Source: Pseudomonas sp. AOB-7
Lineage (GTDB): Bacteria; Pseudomonadota; Gammaproteobacteria; Pseudomonadales; Pseudomonadaceae
Direction of reading: 5' to 3'
Assembly (NCBI RefSeq): GCF_003696305.1
Contig: NZ_RFFK01000003.1
Coordinates: forward strand, 293,887-357,886
Length of the DNA: 64,000 nt
Every line of letters starts with the position of its first letter. Position 1 is the first letter of the stretch. The notes under the pieces were generated by a model, which searched no databases, was not told where the DNA came from, and saw only the letters and a program-made list of their open reading frames with translations. The translations under genes and the position numbers were made by a program. Shown here piece after piece: positions 37,167 to 46,441 of the stretch.

Positions 37167-38180
37167 ATGTCGCGTTCGTTACCGCTTTCCCTGCTCAGCC
37201 TGAGCCTCGCCCTGCTCAGTTCCACCGCCGTCGCCGACACCGTCTGGCTTAAGAACGGCGACCGCCTGACCGGCACCATCAAGTTCTACGACGGCAACAA
37301 GTTGCTGCTCCAGACCGACTATGGCGGCGCCATCGCCCTGGACTGGAAGAAGATCGCCACCCTGGAGAGCGAGCAGGCGCTGCTGATCAAGCAGGACGAC
37401 TTCAATGGCGAGCGCGCCAAGTCGCTGCAGGCCGCCGAGCCGGGCAAGGTGACCCTGGCCAATGGCGACGTGCCGAAGACCGTGGAGTTGAGCGAGATCG
37501 CCCAGATCATCAAGCCCAAGCCGCTGGTGGAGGATTTCACCTGGAAGGGCAACGTCGACCTGGCGCTGGACTACAAGCGCGCCGAGAGCGACACCGACGA
37601 CTACGACGTCGACGTCAAGACCCAGGCCCGCCACGGCTGGTGGCGGCACAACGCGCAGGCCGAGTACAACCGCGAGCTGAAGGACGATGTGGTCAGCACC
37701 GACAACTGGAGCGCCGAGTACGCCCTCGACCGCTTCCTCACCGAACAGTGGTTCTGGCAGGGCCGCTTCGAGTACAAGCGCGACCGCATCGAGGAGCTGG
37801 AGCGTCAGCGCACCCTGGGTACCGGTCCCGGTTACCAGTTCTGGGACAACGAACTGGGCGCCTTCTCCGTCGCCACCCTGGCCAACCGCAGCGACTACGT
37901 CTACAGCAACGGCGAGCAGGACCGCTTCTACGCGCTCAGCGTCAAGTGGGACTACAACCGCTACCTGATCGGCAAGGCGGTGGAACTGTTCAGCGTCGGC
38001 GAGGTGGGCAAGCCGCTGGAAGGCGTCGCCGACTACACCCTGGATGCCGAGGTCGGCCTGCGCTACAAGGTCACCGACTGGGCCTCGCTGAACATGAAGG
38101 CGGAAAAGGACATCGTCAGCGGTGCCGAGGGCGAGCTGGACGAGACCCGCTACAGCCTGGGCTTCGGCGTCGGCTGGTAA
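37167..38180 (+). CDS. DUF481 family outer-membrane protein, second of tandem pair
   Basis: 337-residue paralogue of the preceding protein: signal peptide MSRSLPLSLLSLSLALLSSTAVA, then DTVWLKNGDRLTGTIKFYDGNKLLLQTDYGG. Shared blocks with the first copy include DRFLTEQWFWQGRFEYKRD and RQRTLGTGPGYQFWDNELG, and both end in GVGVGW or GFGVGW. The frame begins 17 codons further upstream without a signal peptide, so the ATG at 37167 is preferred. Ends in a strong terminator. Confidence 0.88.
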   Translation: MSRSLPLSLLSLSLALLSSTAVADTVWLKNGDRLTGTIKFYDGNKLLLQTDYGGAIALDWKKIATLESEQALLIKQDDFNGERAKSLQAAEPGKVTLANGDVPKTVELSEIAQIIKPKPLVEDFTWKGNVDLALDYKRAESDTDDYDVDVKTQARHGWWRHNAQAEYNRELKDDVVSTDNWSAEYALDRFLTEQWFWQGRFEYKRDRIEELERQRTLGTGPGYQFWDNELGAFSVATLANRSDYVYSNGEQDRFYALSVKWDYNRYLIGKAVELFSVGEVGKPLEGVADYTLDAEVGLRYKVTDWASLNMKAEKDIVSGAEGELDETRYSLGFGVGW

Positions 38181-38204
38181 GCGCCCGGCGCAGTGGCCGA
38201 GCAC

Positions 38205-38235
38205 GAAAAAGCCCGCGACTATCGCGGGCTTTTTC
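38205..38235. terminator. bidirectional rho-independent terminator
   Basis: GAAAAAGCCCGCGA / TCGCGGGCTTTTTC stem between the DUF481 gene and convergent uraA. Confidence 0.92.
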
Positions 38236-38246
38236 ATGGGGACGAC

Positions 38247-39512
38247 TCAGTCGGCCTCTTCGAGGCTTTTGTTGTTCCAGCCGGCGCCGCCGGGGAGCAG
38301 CAGGTTGAGCAGCAGGGCGCTGACGGCGCACAGGGAAATCCCCGACAGGGCGAATTCCTTGCCGCCGATCACCATGCCGCCGATGCCGAATACCAGGGTG
38401 ACCGAGACGATGATCAGGTTGCGCGCCTCGGACAGGTCGACCTGGTGGCGGATCAGGGTGTTGAGGCCGACCACCGCGATGGAGCCGAACAGCAGGCAGA
38501 GGATGCCGCCCATCACCGGCACCGGAATGCTCTGCAGGGCAACGCCGAACTTGCCGACGAAGGCCAGGGCGATGGCGAACAGCGCGGCCCAGGTCATGAT
38601 CTTCGGGTTGTAGCTCTTGGTCAGCATCACCGCGCCGGTCACTTCGGCGTAGGTGGTGTTGGGCGGGCCGCCGAACAGGCCGGCGGCCGAGGTGGCCAGG
38701 CCGTCGCCGAGCAGGGTGCGGTGCAGGCCGGGCTTCTTGACGAAGTTCTTGCCGGTGACGCTGCCGATCGCCACCACGCCGCCGATATGCTCGATGGCAG
38801 GCGCCAGCGCTACCGGCACCATGTACAGGATGGCGCCCCAGTGCAGCTCGGGCGCGACGAAATTGGGCAGCGCCAGCCAGGGCGCACTCGCCACCGCGCT
38901 GGTGTCGATCACCCCGAGCACGGCGGCGATCAGGCAGCCGACGGCGATGCCGGCAAGGATCGGCACCAGGCGGAAGATGCCGCGGCCGAGCACGGCGACC
39001 AGCAGGGTGGTGAGCAGCGCCGGCATCGAGATCAGCATGGCGGTGGTATAGGGCACCAGCTCGACGCTGCCGTCGCCGGCCTTGCCCATGGCCATGTTCA
39101 CCGCCACCGGCGACAGGGCCAGGCCGATGGAGATGATCACCGGGGCGATCACCACCGGCGGCAGCAGGCGGTCGATGAAGCTGGGGCCGCGCAGTTTGAC
39201 CAGCACCGAGAGCAGGATGTAGACCAGGCCGGCCGCCATCACTCCGCCGAGCACCGCCGGCAGGCCGAACTCACCCTTGGCCGCCAGAATCGGCGCGATG
39301 AAGGCGAAGCTGGAGGCGAGGAACACCGGCACCTGGCGTTTGGTCACCAGCTGGAACAGCAGGGTACCGAGGCCGGCGGTGAACAGCGCGACGTTGGGGT
39401 CCATGCCGGTGATCAGCGGCATCAGCACCAGGGCGCCGAAGGCCACGAAGAGCATCTGCGCGCCGGAGAGGCCCTGGCGCCAGAGCGGATCCTTGAATTC
39501 CGTTTGCGACAT
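38247..39512 (-). CDS. uraA: uracil permease
   Basis: 421-residue proton-driven uracil transporter of the NCS2 family with 14 helices. GMDPNVALFTAGLGTLLFQLVT near the N-terminus and the helix-10 motif AGLFGGPPNTTYAEVTGAVMLTKSYNP (NTTYAEN-like, with Glu binding the base) identify the uracil-type subgroup. Begins two bases after upp stops, forming the usual upp-uraA salvage operon. Confidence 0.95.
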   Translation of the reverse strand: MSQTEFKDPLWRQGLSGAQMLFVAFGALVLMPLITGMDPNVALFTAGLGTLLFQLVTKRQVPVFLASSFAFIAPILAAKGEFGLPAVLGGVMAAGLVYILLSVLVKLRGPSFIDRLLPPVVIAPVIISIGLALSPVAVNMAMGKAGDGSVELVPYTTAMLISMPALLTTLLVAVLGRGIFRLVPILAGIAVGCLIAAVLGVIDTSAVASAPWLALPNFVAPELHWGAILYMVPVALAPAIEHIGGVVAIGSVTGKNFVKKPGLHRTLLGDGLATSAAGLFGGPPNTTYAEVTGAVMLTKSYNPKIMTWAALFAIALAFVGKFGVALQSIPVPVMGGILCLLFGSIAVVGLNTLIRHQVDLSEARNLIIVSVTLVFGIGGMVIGGKEFALSGISLCAVSALLLNLLLPGGAGWNNKSLEEAD

Positions 39513-39514
39513 GT

Positions 39515-40153
39515 TCAGGCGTCCTTCTGCTTGGTGCCGAAGATCTTGTCGCCGGCATCGCCCAGGCCGGGGATGATGTAGCCGTGCTCATTCAGGCGCT
39601 CGTCGATCGAGGCGGTGAAGATGGTCACGTCGGGGTGGGCCTTCTCGACCGCTTTGATGCCCTCGGGCGCGGCGACCAGCACCATGGCGCGGATGTCCTT
39701 GCAGCCGGCCTTCTTCAGCAGGTCGATGGTGGCGACCATGGAGCCGCCGGTGGCCAGCATCGGGTCGATGATCAGCGCCAGGCGTTCGTCGATCTCCGGT
39801 GCCAGTTTCTCCAGGTAGGTGTGCGCCTCCAGGGTTTCCTCGTTGCGCGCCACGCCCACGGCGCTGACCTTGGCCCCGGGGATCAGGCTGAGCACACCGT
39901 CGAGCATGCCGATGCCGGCGCGCAGGATGGGCACCACGGTGATCTTCTTGCCGGCGATCTTCTCCACCTGCACCGCGCCGGCCCAGCCCTGGATCTCGTA
40001 GCTTTCCAGCGGCAGGTCGTTGGTCGCCTCGTAGGTCAGCAGCGCGCCCACTTCCTGGGCCAGTTCGCGGAAATTCTTGGTGCTGATGTCGGCGCGGCGC
40101 ATCAGGCCGATTTTGTGACGGATCAGCGGGTGGCGGATCTCGCGGATGGGCAT
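39515..40153 (-). CDS. upp: uracil phosphoribosyltransferase
   Basis: 212-residue enzyme converting uracil and PRPP to UMP. The start [20 protein letters not shown] matches the family; 19 extra codons upstream do not. The PRPP-binding loop is [26 protein letters not shown] (about 124-149), and [14 protein letters not shown] and [19 protein letters not shown] are characteristic. First gene of upp-uraA. The MITE-like copy 2 begins 23 bases upstream of the start codon, so its promoter or leader lies in or beyond that repeat. Confidence 0.96.
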   Translation of the reverse strand: MPIREIRHPLIRHKIGLMRRADISTKNFRELAQEVGALLTYEATNDLPLESYEIQGWAGAVQVEKIAGKKITVVPILRAGIGMLDGVLSLIPGAKVSAVGVARNEETLEAHTYLEKLAPEIDERLALIIDPMLATGGSMVATIDLLKKAGCKDIRAMVLVAAPEGIKAVEKAHPDVTIFTASIDERLNEHGYIIPGLGDAGDKIFGTKQKDA

Positions 40154-40176
40154 GGGCTGGGGTCTCCGGCGGGCTG

Positions 40177-40319
40177 AGAGCCCATTCACGGTCTGCTGCG
40201 CGTCGGCCAAACAGCGTTGAAAACAGCTTCGGAATGCTCATTTACCATTCGTAAACTCCGCTTCCTCAGCTTTTTTCGCCGCTGTTTTGCTCTAGCTCGC
40301 GAGACCCTGAACGGGCTCT
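40177..40319. repeat. MITE-like element, copy 2 (143 bp)
   Basis: Same family as the element at 2223-2476 and in the same orientation. Ends AGAGCCCATTCACGGTCT and, as complement at the right, AGAGCCCGTTCAGGGTCT (two mismatches in 18). Shared interior: CTGCTGCGCGTCGGC, GTTGAAAACAG, then a central hairpin GCTCATTTAC...GTAAACTCCGC. It lies in the divergent upp / hpt intergenic region and is the shorter of the two copies. Confidence 0.8.
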
Positions 40320-40535
40320 GGGAAAAATCGCGTTAGATTAAAGCATTGCTCATGCCAGGTGGTGGGTGACTGATGGGTCAGCGCACCGCGCGAGCGGCCT
40401 CGGCTACGCTGGTCAGGCGAGGCTTGGCAAGTGCGACGCAGGTCTGTACCTTTGCCCGCTTTTATTTGACTGATCGCTCAGCTTTTGCCGCCGATCGCCG
40501 CTCATTTCATCAGCCCGACCAAGAGAGAACGCCCC

Positions 40536-41093
40536 ATGTCCGCCGATCTCGCGCACATCCGCCAAGTCATGGCGGAAGCCGACTGCCTGTTCACCGAAGC
40601 CGAGGTGGAAGCGGCCATCGACCGCGTCGCCGCCCAAATCAACGCCGATCTGGCCGAACGCAACCCGGTGGTGTTCTGCGTGATGAACGGCGGCCTGATC
40701 TTCTCCGGCAAGCTGCTGCCCAAGCTGGCCTTCCCGCTGGAGGCGTCCTACCTGCACGCCACCCGCTACCGCAACGAGACCAGCGGCGGCGAGCTGTTCT
40801 GGAAGGCCAAGCCGGAAGTGTCCTTTATCGACCGCGACGTGCTGATCATCGACGACATCCTCGACGAAGGGCACACCCTCGGCGCGATCATCGATTTCTG
40901 CCGCCACGCCGGCGCCCGTGCGGTGCACACCGCGGTGCTGATCGACAAGGAACACCAGCGCAAGGCACGCCCGGACCTCAAGGCCAACTACGTCGGCCTG
41001 CACTGCATCGACCGCTATATCTTCGGCTACGGCATGGACTACAAGGGCTACTGGCGCAACGCCGCCGGCATCTACGCGGTCAAGGGGCTGTAA
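40536..41093 (+). CDS. hpt: hypoxanthine-guanine phosphoribosyltransferase
   Basis: 185-residue purine salvage enzyme transferring phosphoribose from PRPP to hypoxanthine or guanine. PRPP motif DVLIIDDILDEGHTLGAIID (about 104-123) and VVFCVMNGGLIFSGKLLPKL near the N-terminus. AGAGAG precedes the ATG at 40536. Divergent from upp, so pyrimidine and purine salvage genes share this intergenic region. Confidence 0.92.
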   Translation: MSADLAHIRQVMAEADCLFTEAEVEAAIDRVAAQINADLAERNPVVFCVMNGGLIFSGKLLPKLAFPLEASYLHATRYRNETSGGELFWKAKPEVSFIDRDVLIIDDILDEGHTLGAIIDFCRHAGARAVHTAVLIDKEHQRKARPDLKANYVGLHCIDRYIFGYGMDYKGYWRNAAGIYAVKGL

Positions 41094-41103
41094 GCGCGTG
41101 CTG

Positions 41104-41128
41104 CGCCCGGATTTCATCCGGGCTACGG
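41104..41128. repeat. short palindromic repeat (CCCGGATTTCATCCGGG type)
   Basis: CCCGGAT-TTC-ATCCGGG with flanking GC and CTACG, a short dispersed hairpin of the kind common in pseudomonads and other proteobacteria. On the minus strand it reads CGTAGCCCGGATGAAATCCG, and its TAG is the stop codon of the SulP gene. Its position between convergent hpt and sulP fits a terminator-like role. Confidence 0.65.
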
Positions 41129-42850
41129 TTCCAGGCCTTCTCCCAGCCAGCGCAGCGCCTTCTGCCGCGCCTGCGCCAGATCGCGCACGTAGGCCAGTTC
41201 GCCGGCGCGCCGGTGCACCCCGGCGCGGCGCAGTTGCAGGCGCACCTGCGCGGTCGGGCCGCTGAGGATCAGCGCCACGCCCTGCTGGCGGTAGTCGCGC
41301 AGCACGTTGTCCAGCGCGGCGATGGCGGTCATGTCCAGCAGCGGCACCGCGCTGATATCGACTATCACCACGCGCACCCCGGGGGTGAAGCGGCGCAGCA
41401 CGCTCAGTGCCTTCTCCGCCGCGCCGAAGAACAGCGGCCCGCGAATGGCGTAGGCCAGCACGTGCTCGGGCAGGTCCTGCAGGGCCTGGCGCTGCTGCCG
41501 GCTCAGCGCGGCGGTGTCGGTCAGCTCGCTCATGCGCTTGATGAACAGCCCGGCGGCCAGCAGCAGGCCGACGCCGACCGCCAGCACCATGTCGAACAGC
41601 ACCGTCAGCAGCAGGCAGGTGAGCAGCACCAGCACGTCGCCGCGCGGGGCGATGCGCAGGGTGTGGGCCACATGCTGCGGTTCGCTCATGTTCCACGCCA
41701 CCACCAGCAGCAGGGCCGCCAGCGCCGCCATCGGCAGGTAGCTGAACAGCGGCGCCAGCAGCAGGATCGCCGCCAGCACCACGCCGGCGTGAATCAGCGC
41801 TGCCAGTGGCGAGAAGGCGCCGGCGCGCACGTTGGCGGCGGTGCGGGCGATGGCCGCGGTGGCGGTGATGCCGCCGAAGAAGGGCGCGGCCAGGTTGCCC
41901 AGGCCCTGGCCGATCAGCTCGGCATTGGGGTCGTGCTTGCTGCCGCTCATGCCGTCGGCGACCACGGCGCAGAGCAAGGATTCGATGGCACCGAGCATGG
42001 CGATGGCGAAGGCCGGCGCCAGCAGCTGGCGGACCAGCTCGAAGGACAGCACCAGCGGCTGGCCGTCCGCGCCGGGCAACTGCCAGGGCAGGCTCGGGCT
42101 GGGCAGCAAGGGCGGGATGCCGGGGTGCTCGATGCCGTCGAGCGTATAGCTGAAGCGTTCGCCCAGGGTCGCCACCGGCAGGCCGAGGTGTTCCAGGGCG
42201 AGGGCCAGCAGGGCGCCGACGGCCAGGGCGACCAGGTGCGCGGGAATCTTCGGCGCCAGGCGCGGCCACAGCAGCAGGGTGGCCAGGCAGATGGCGCCGA
42301 CCAGGCTGTCGCCCGGCTGCAGGCTGGGCAGCGCGCTGGCCAGCAGGGCGAGCTGCTGCAGCAGGTGCTGCGGGGTTTCGGCCAGTTCCAGGCCGAGCAG
42401 GTCCTTGAGCTGCAGGATGGCGATGACGATGCCGATGCCGGCGGTGAAGCCCAGGGTCACCGGGTAGGGCACGAACTCGATCAGGCGGCCGGCGCGCAGC
42501 AGGCCCAGGGTGATCAGGATGATGCCGGCCAGCAGGGTGCACAGCAGCAACCCGCCCAGACCATATTGCTGGGTGATCGGCAGCAGGATCACCACGAAGG
42601 CCGCGGTGGGCCCGGAGATATTGAAGCGTGAGCCGCCGCACAGGGCGATCAGCGGCGCCGCGATCAGCACGGTGTACAGGCCATGCTGCGGCGCCACGCC
42701 GACCGCGATGGCCAGCGCCATGGCCAAGGGGATGGCGATGACGCCGACCGTCAGCCCGGCGCTCAGGTCGCCGCGCAGGGCCTTCCAGGAGTAGCCGGCG
42801 CGCAGGGTCTGGCGCCAGGCGGCGAACAGCGGCAGGGAGTGGCGTGGCAT
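41123..42850 (-). CDS. SulP family anion transporter with STAS domain
   Basis: 575-residue inner-membrane transporter (SLC26/SulP). DLSAGLTVGVIAIPLAMALAIAVG at the N-terminus and GPTAAFVVILLPI are family signatures; about 12-14 helices fill residues 20-420. The C-terminal STAS domain (about 455-555) contains VVIVDISAVPLLDMTAIAALDNV. Substrate (sulfate, bicarbonate or dicarboxylate) cannot be told. GGAG before the ATG. The stop codon lies inside a dispersed repeat. No carbonic anhydrase gene is adjacent, which gives no support to a bicarbonate role. Confidence 0.9.
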   Translation of the reverse strand: MPRHSLPLFAAWRQTLRAGYSWKALRGDLSAGLTVGVIAIPLAMALAIAVGVAPQHGLYTVLIAAPLIALCGGSRFNISGPTAAFVVILLPITQQYGLGGLLLCTLLAGIILITLGLLRAGRLIEFVPYPVTLGFTAGIGIVIAILQLKDLLGLELAETPQHLLQQLALLASALPSLQPGDSLVGAICLATLLLWPRLAPKIPAHLVALAVGALLALALEHLGLPVATLGERFSYTLDGIEHPGIPPLLPSPSLPWQLPGADGQPLVLSFELVRQLLAPAFAIAMLGAIESLLCAVVADGMSGSKHDPNAELIGQGLGNLAAPFFGGITATAAIARTAANVRAGAFSPLAALIHAGVVLAAILLLAPLFSYLPMAALAALLLVVAWNMSEPQHVAHTLRIAPRGDVLVLLTCLLLTVLFDMVLAVGVGLLLAAGLFIKRMSELTDTAALSRQQRQALQDLPEHVLAYAIRGPLFFGAAEKALSVLRRFTPGVRVVIVDISAVPLLDMTAIAALDNVLRDYRQQGVALILSGPTAQVRLQLRRAGVHRRAGELAYVRDLAQARQKALRWLGEGLEP

Positions 42851-43022
42851 GGTGGCTCCGGGATGGCTCGGCGCATTATAGGAGCGGCGCGCCGTGCGGC
42901 GGCATGACCTAGGTCGGCTGTTGCGTCGAATGTTCGCGTGCTAGCTTGCTCGGCTGCGCGTTGAGCCGCGCGCGGCGCGGCGGTAAACTGCCGGCCCTCT
43001 GTAATGCTGGCGGGAGCGGGCG

Positions 43023-43313
43023 ATGCGTAAAGACAAGAAGCAGGTGATTGGCGAAGAAATCAGCGACGACTCGATCAAGCTGTTCCTGGCGGTGGAGCCG
43101 GCCGACGCCACGCCACCCTCGCTGCACAAGCTGATCAAGGCCTATCGCGGTCTGCGCATCGACGACTTCGAACGTTTCGTCGGCTTCTTCGTTGCCGCCG
43201 GCTACGACCTGACGGCTACCGACGCGCAGGGCCACGACTTCGTCGCCCTGATCCAGGATCAGCGCAACGCCGAGCCCTATATCGAGGTGATCAAGGCCGC
43301 GCGCGCCGGCTGA
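43023..43313 (+). CDS. PA4642-type small conserved protein
   Basis: 96-residue soluble protein starting MRKDKKQVIGEEISDDSIKLFLAVEPADATPPSLHKLIKAYRGLRIDDFERFVGFF. I recall this as a conserved Pseudomonas family named after PA4642; no function known. GGAG precedes the ATG. A 9-bp hairpin GGGCGGACA / TGTCCGCCC follows at 43324-43352. Confidence 0.8.
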   Translation: MRKDKKQVIGEEISDDSIKLFLAVEPADATPPSLHKLIKAYRGLRIDDFERFVGFFVAAGYDLTATDAQGHDFVALIQDQRNAEPYIEVIKAARAG

Positions 43314-43379
43314 TCCTGCAGTCGGGCGGACATGCCGAAGGCTTGTCCGCCCTGTGGTTTGCCTTTCTTCCAGGCAATA

Positions 43380-43406
43380 AAAAACCGGCCACGGGGGCCG
43401 GTTTTT
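43380..43406 (-). terminator. rho-independent terminator of rpsT
   Basis: AAAAACCGGCC / GGCCGGTTTTT stem with an A/T-rich flank, 16 bases after the rpsT stop codon; also usable by the convergent small gene. Confidence 0.9.
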
Positions 43407-43422
43407 CAAGAACCTGTCGCGA

Positions 43423-43701
43423 TTAGGCGGCAGCAGCTTCGCCCAGCGCCTTGATGTGCGCGTTCAGGCGGCTCTTGTGACGAGCGGCTTTGTTCTTGTG
43501 GATGATGCCCTTGTCGGCCATGCGGTCGATGACCGGAACGGCCAGGGTGTAGGACGACTTGGCAAGCTCGAGGTCTTTGGCGTCGATAGCCTTGACCACG
43601 TTCTTGATGTAGGTACGGACCATGGAGCGCAGGCTGGCGTTATGGCTACGGCGCTTCTCAGCCTGTTTGGCGCGTTTTTTGGCAGAAGGTGAGTTGGCCA
43701 C
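43423..43701 (-). CDS. rpsT: 30S ribosomal protein S20
   Basis: 92-residue ribosomal protein that binds 16S rRNA. Sequence [38 protein letters not shown] is unmistakable. The start is GTG at 43701, seven bases after GAGGAG; a TTG two codons upstream has worse spacing and adds non-family residues. S20 genes often use rare start codons as part of autoregulation. Preceded by a near-consensus promoter and followed by a terminator, so it is a single-gene unit. Confidence 0.97.
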   Translation of the reverse strand: MANSPSAKKRAKQAEKRRSHNASLRSMVRTYIKNVVKAIDAKDLELAKSSYTLAVPVIDRMADKGIIHKNKAARHKSRLNAHIKALGEAAAA

Positions 43702-43748
43702 CGTCAAGCTCCTCGAAAACTGGGGGGTTACGACAAATAAGGCCGCGA

Positions 43749-43777
43749 ATCATGCCGACCCCCTGGGCATCTGTCAA
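43749..43777 (-). promoter_or_regulatory. sigma70 promoter of rpsT
   Basis: On the minus strand, a perfect -35 TTGACA (43777-43772), a 17-base spacer and -10 CATGAT (43754-43749), about 45 bases upstream of the rpsT start. Confidence 0.7.
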
Positions 43778-43893
43778 GCCCGCTGGCGCTTTCCCGCGCT
43801 GGCCTGACCAATGGCGGCTCGCTACACTCGACGCCTTCGCGCGCCGGCGGATTGTCCAGCGGCGCGCCCGTTTGCGGGAAATCGAGTCACTCC

Positions 43894-45429
43894 ATGAATC
43901 TGCTCAAATCCCTGGCCGCGGTCAGTTCCCTGACCATGGTCTCGCGCGTGCTGGGTTTCGTGCGCGACACCATCATCGCTCGGACCTTCGGCGCCGGGGT
44001 GGCGTCGGACGCCTTCGTGGTGGCCTTCAAGCTGCCCAACCTGCTGCGCCGCATCTTCGCCGAGGGGGCGTTCTCCCAGGCCTTCGTGCCGATCCTGGCC
44101 GAGTACAAGATGCAGCAGGGCGAGGAGGCCACGCGTACCTTCGTCGCCTACGTCTCGGGCTTGCTGACCCTGGTGCTGGCGCTGGTCACCGCCATCGGCG
44201 TGCTGGCCGCACCCTGGATCGTCTGGGCCACCGCGCCGGGGTTCGCCGATGAGGCCGAGCGCTTCGAGCTGACCGTCGACCTGCTGCGGGTGACCTTCCC
44301 CTATATCCTGCTGATCTCGCTGTCGTCGCTGGCCGGCGCCATCCTCAACACCTGGAACCGTTTCTCGGTGCCGGCCTTCGTGCCGACCCTGCTGAACGTC
44401 AGCATGATCGGCTTTTCCGTGTTCCTGACGCCCTATTTCGACCCGCCGATCATGGCCCTGGGCTGGGCGGTGCTGGTCGGCGGCCTGCTGCAGCTGCTCT
44501 GGCAACTGCCGCATCTGAAGAAGATCGGCATGCTGGTGCTGCCGCGCCTGAGTTTTGGTGACCTCGGCGTGTGGCGCGTGCTCAAGCAGATGGGGCCGGC
44601 GATCTTCGGCGTTTCGGTGAGCCAGATCTCGCTGATCATCAACACCATCTTCGCCTCCTTCCTGGTCGCCGGCTCGGTGTCCTGGATGTACTACGCCGAC
44701 CGCCTGATGGAGCTGCCCTCGGGCGTGCTCGGCGTGGCCCTGGGCACCATCCTGCTGCCGGCGCTGTCGAAGACCTACGCCAGCCGCGACCGCGAGGAGT
44801 ACCGCCGCCTGCTCGACTGGGGCCTGCGCCTGTGTTTCCTGCTTGTGCTGCCCAGCGCCCTGGCCCTGGCGGTGCTGGCCGAGCCGCTGACCGTGTCGCT
44901 GTTCCAGTACGGCAAGTTCACCGCCAGCGACGCGCTGATGACCCAGCAGGCGCTGATCGCCTATTCCATCGGCCTGCTCGGCATCATCCTGGTGAAGATC
45001 CTGGCGCCCGGCTTCTACGCCCAGCAGAACATCAAGACGCCGGTGAAGATCGCCGTGGTGACCCTGGTCTTCACCCAGTTGATGAACCTGGTGCTGGTCG
45101 GCCCGCTGGCGCACGCCGGCCTGGCCCTGGCGATCAGCCTGGCGGCCTGCCTGAACGCCGGGTTGCTGTACTGGCAGCTGCGCCGCGCCGATATCTTCCG
45201 GCCGCTGCCGGGCTGGGGCCTGTTCCTGCTCAAGCTGGTGCTGGCGGTGACGGCGATGGTGGCGGTGCTGCTGGGCCTGCTGCAGATCATGCCGGCCTGG
45301 GCCGAGGGCGACATGCCGCTGCGCCTGCTGCGTCTCGGCGCGCTGGTGGTCGCCGGGCTGCTGGTCTACTTCGGCATGCTGCTGCTGCTCGGTTTCCGCC
45401 TGCGCGACTTTGCCCGGCGGACGGTCTGA
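43894..45429 (+). CDS. murJ: lipid II flippase MurJ
   Basis: 511-residue inner-membrane MATE/MOP-type flippase with 14 helices that moves lipid II to the periplasmic face for peptidoglycan synthesis. [29 protein letters not shown] at the N-terminus and [27 protein letters not shown] are signatures. The Arg residues of the central cavity (LLRRIF) are present. The start at 43894 fits the family; preceding bases give only a weak ribosome-binding site. Divergent from rpsT. Confidence 0.96.
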   Translation: MNLLKSLAAVSSLTMVSRVLGFVRDTIIARTFGAGVASDAFVVAFKLPNLLRRIFAEGAFSQAFVPILAEYKMQQGEEATRTFVAYVSGLLTLVLALVTAIGVLAAPWIVWATAPGFADEAERFELTVDLLRVTFPYILLISLSSLAGAILNTWNRFSVPAFVPTLLNVSMIGFSVFLTPYFDPPIMALGWAVLVGGLLQLLWQLPHLKKIGMLVLPRLSFGDLGVWRVLKQMGPAIFGVSVSQISLIINTIFASFLVAGSVSWMYYADRLMELPSGVLGVALGTILLPALSKTYASRDREEYRRLLDWGLRLCFLLVLPSALALAVLAEPLTVSLFQYGKFTASDALMTQQALIAYSIGLLGIILVKILAPGFYAQQNIKTPVKIAVVTLVFTQLMNLVLVGPLAHAGLALAISLAACLNAGLLYWQLRRADIFRPLPGWGLFLLKLVLAVTAMVAVLLGLLQIMPAWAEGDMPLRLLRLGALVVAGLLVYFGMLLLLGFRLRDFARRTV

Positions 45430-45433
45430 CGCC

Positions 45434-45462
45434 TGTATTGGGCCGCGGGCTGTGCGTATAAT
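45434..45462 (+). promoter_or_regulatory. promoter of the ribF-ileS-lspA-fkpB operon
   Basis: A perfect TATAAT at 45457-45462 preceded by TGTGCG, 28 bases before the ribF ATG. The -35 element is poor (TGTATT, 17-base spacing), so the promoter may act partly as an extended -10 type. Confidence 0.55.
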
Positions 45463-45490
45463 CGGCCACTTTGTGAACAAGAAGCGTGCT

Positions 45491-46441
45491 ATGCAGCTGG
45501 TTCGAGGTCTTCATAACCTGCAGCCCCAGACGCGGGGCTGCGTGGTCACCATCGGTAATTTCGACGGCGTTCATCGTGGGCACCAGGCCATCCTGGCGCG
45601 CCTGCGCGAGCGTGCCGCGGAATTGGCCGTGCCCAGCTGCGTGGTGATCTTCGAGCCGCAGCCGCGCGAATTCTTCGGTCCCGACACCGCTCCGGCGCGC
45701 CTGACCCGGCTGCGCGACAAACTCGCCCTGCTGGCCGCCGAAGGCGTCGACATGGTGCTGTGCCTGGCCTTCAACCGCCGCCTGCGCGAGCTGTCGGCGG
45801 CCGAGTTCGTCCAGCGCGTGCTAGTCGACGGCCTCGGCGTGAAGGACCTGGAAATCGGCGACGATTTCCGCTTCGGCTGCGACCGCGCCGGCGATTTCGA
45901 ATTTCTCCAGGCCGCCGGGCGGCGCCACGGTTTCAGCGTCGATGCCTCGACCACGGTGGAGGTGCGCGGTGGCCGGGTCAGCAGCACCCGCGTACGCCAG
46001 GCCCTGGCCGATGGCGATTTCGAGCTGGCCGAGGCGCTGCTGGGCCGGCCGTTCCGCATCGCCGGGCGTGTGCTGCACGGGCAGAAGCTCGGCCGCCAGC
46101 TGGCCGCCCCCACCGCCAATATCCAGCTCAAGCGGCGCAAGGTGCCGCTGTCCGGGGTGTACCTGGTGAGTTGCGTGGTGGACGGCCAAATTCAACCGGG
46201 CGTGGCCAATATCGGCGTGCGCCCCAGCGTTGCCGGCGACGGCAGCGCCCATCTGGAAGTGCACCTTCTGGATTTCGCCGGCGACCTGTATGGCCGGCGC
46301 CTCTCGGTGGCCTTCCACCACAAGCTGCGTGACGAGCAGCGTTTCGCCTCGCTGGAGGCCCTGAAGACGGCGATTGCCGCCGATATTGCCGCTGCCCGTG
46401 ATTATTGGCAGAGCCACCCGCTGATGAAGAGTCCGACATGA
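45491..46441 (+). CDS. ribF: bifunctional riboflavin kinase / FAD synthetase
   Basis: 316-residue enzyme making FMN then FAD. N-terminal adenylyltransferase domain with [18 protein letters not shown] and [25 protein letters not shown] (about 160-185); C-terminal riboflavin kinase domain with [13 protein letters not shown] (PTAN) and [12 protein letters not shown], and downstream [11 protein letters not shown]. The start [12 protein letters not shown] is the family N-terminus. Its stop overlaps ileS by four bases (ATGA). Confidence 0.96.
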   Translation: MQLVRGLHNLQPQTRGCVVTIGNFDGVHRGHQAILARLRERAAELAVPSCVVIFEPQPREFFGPDTAPARLTRLRDKLALLAAEGVDMVLCLAFNRRLRELSAAEFVQRVLVDGLGVKDLEIGDDFRFGCDRAGDFEFLQAAGRRHGFSVDASTTVEVRGGRVSSTRVRQALADGDFELAEALLGRPFRIAGRVLHGQKLGRQLAAPTANIQLKRRKVPLSGVYLVSCVVDGQIQPGVANIGVRPSVAGDGSAHLEVHLLDFAGDLYGRRLSVAFHHKLRDEQRFASLEALKTAIAADIAAARDYWQSHPLMKSPT

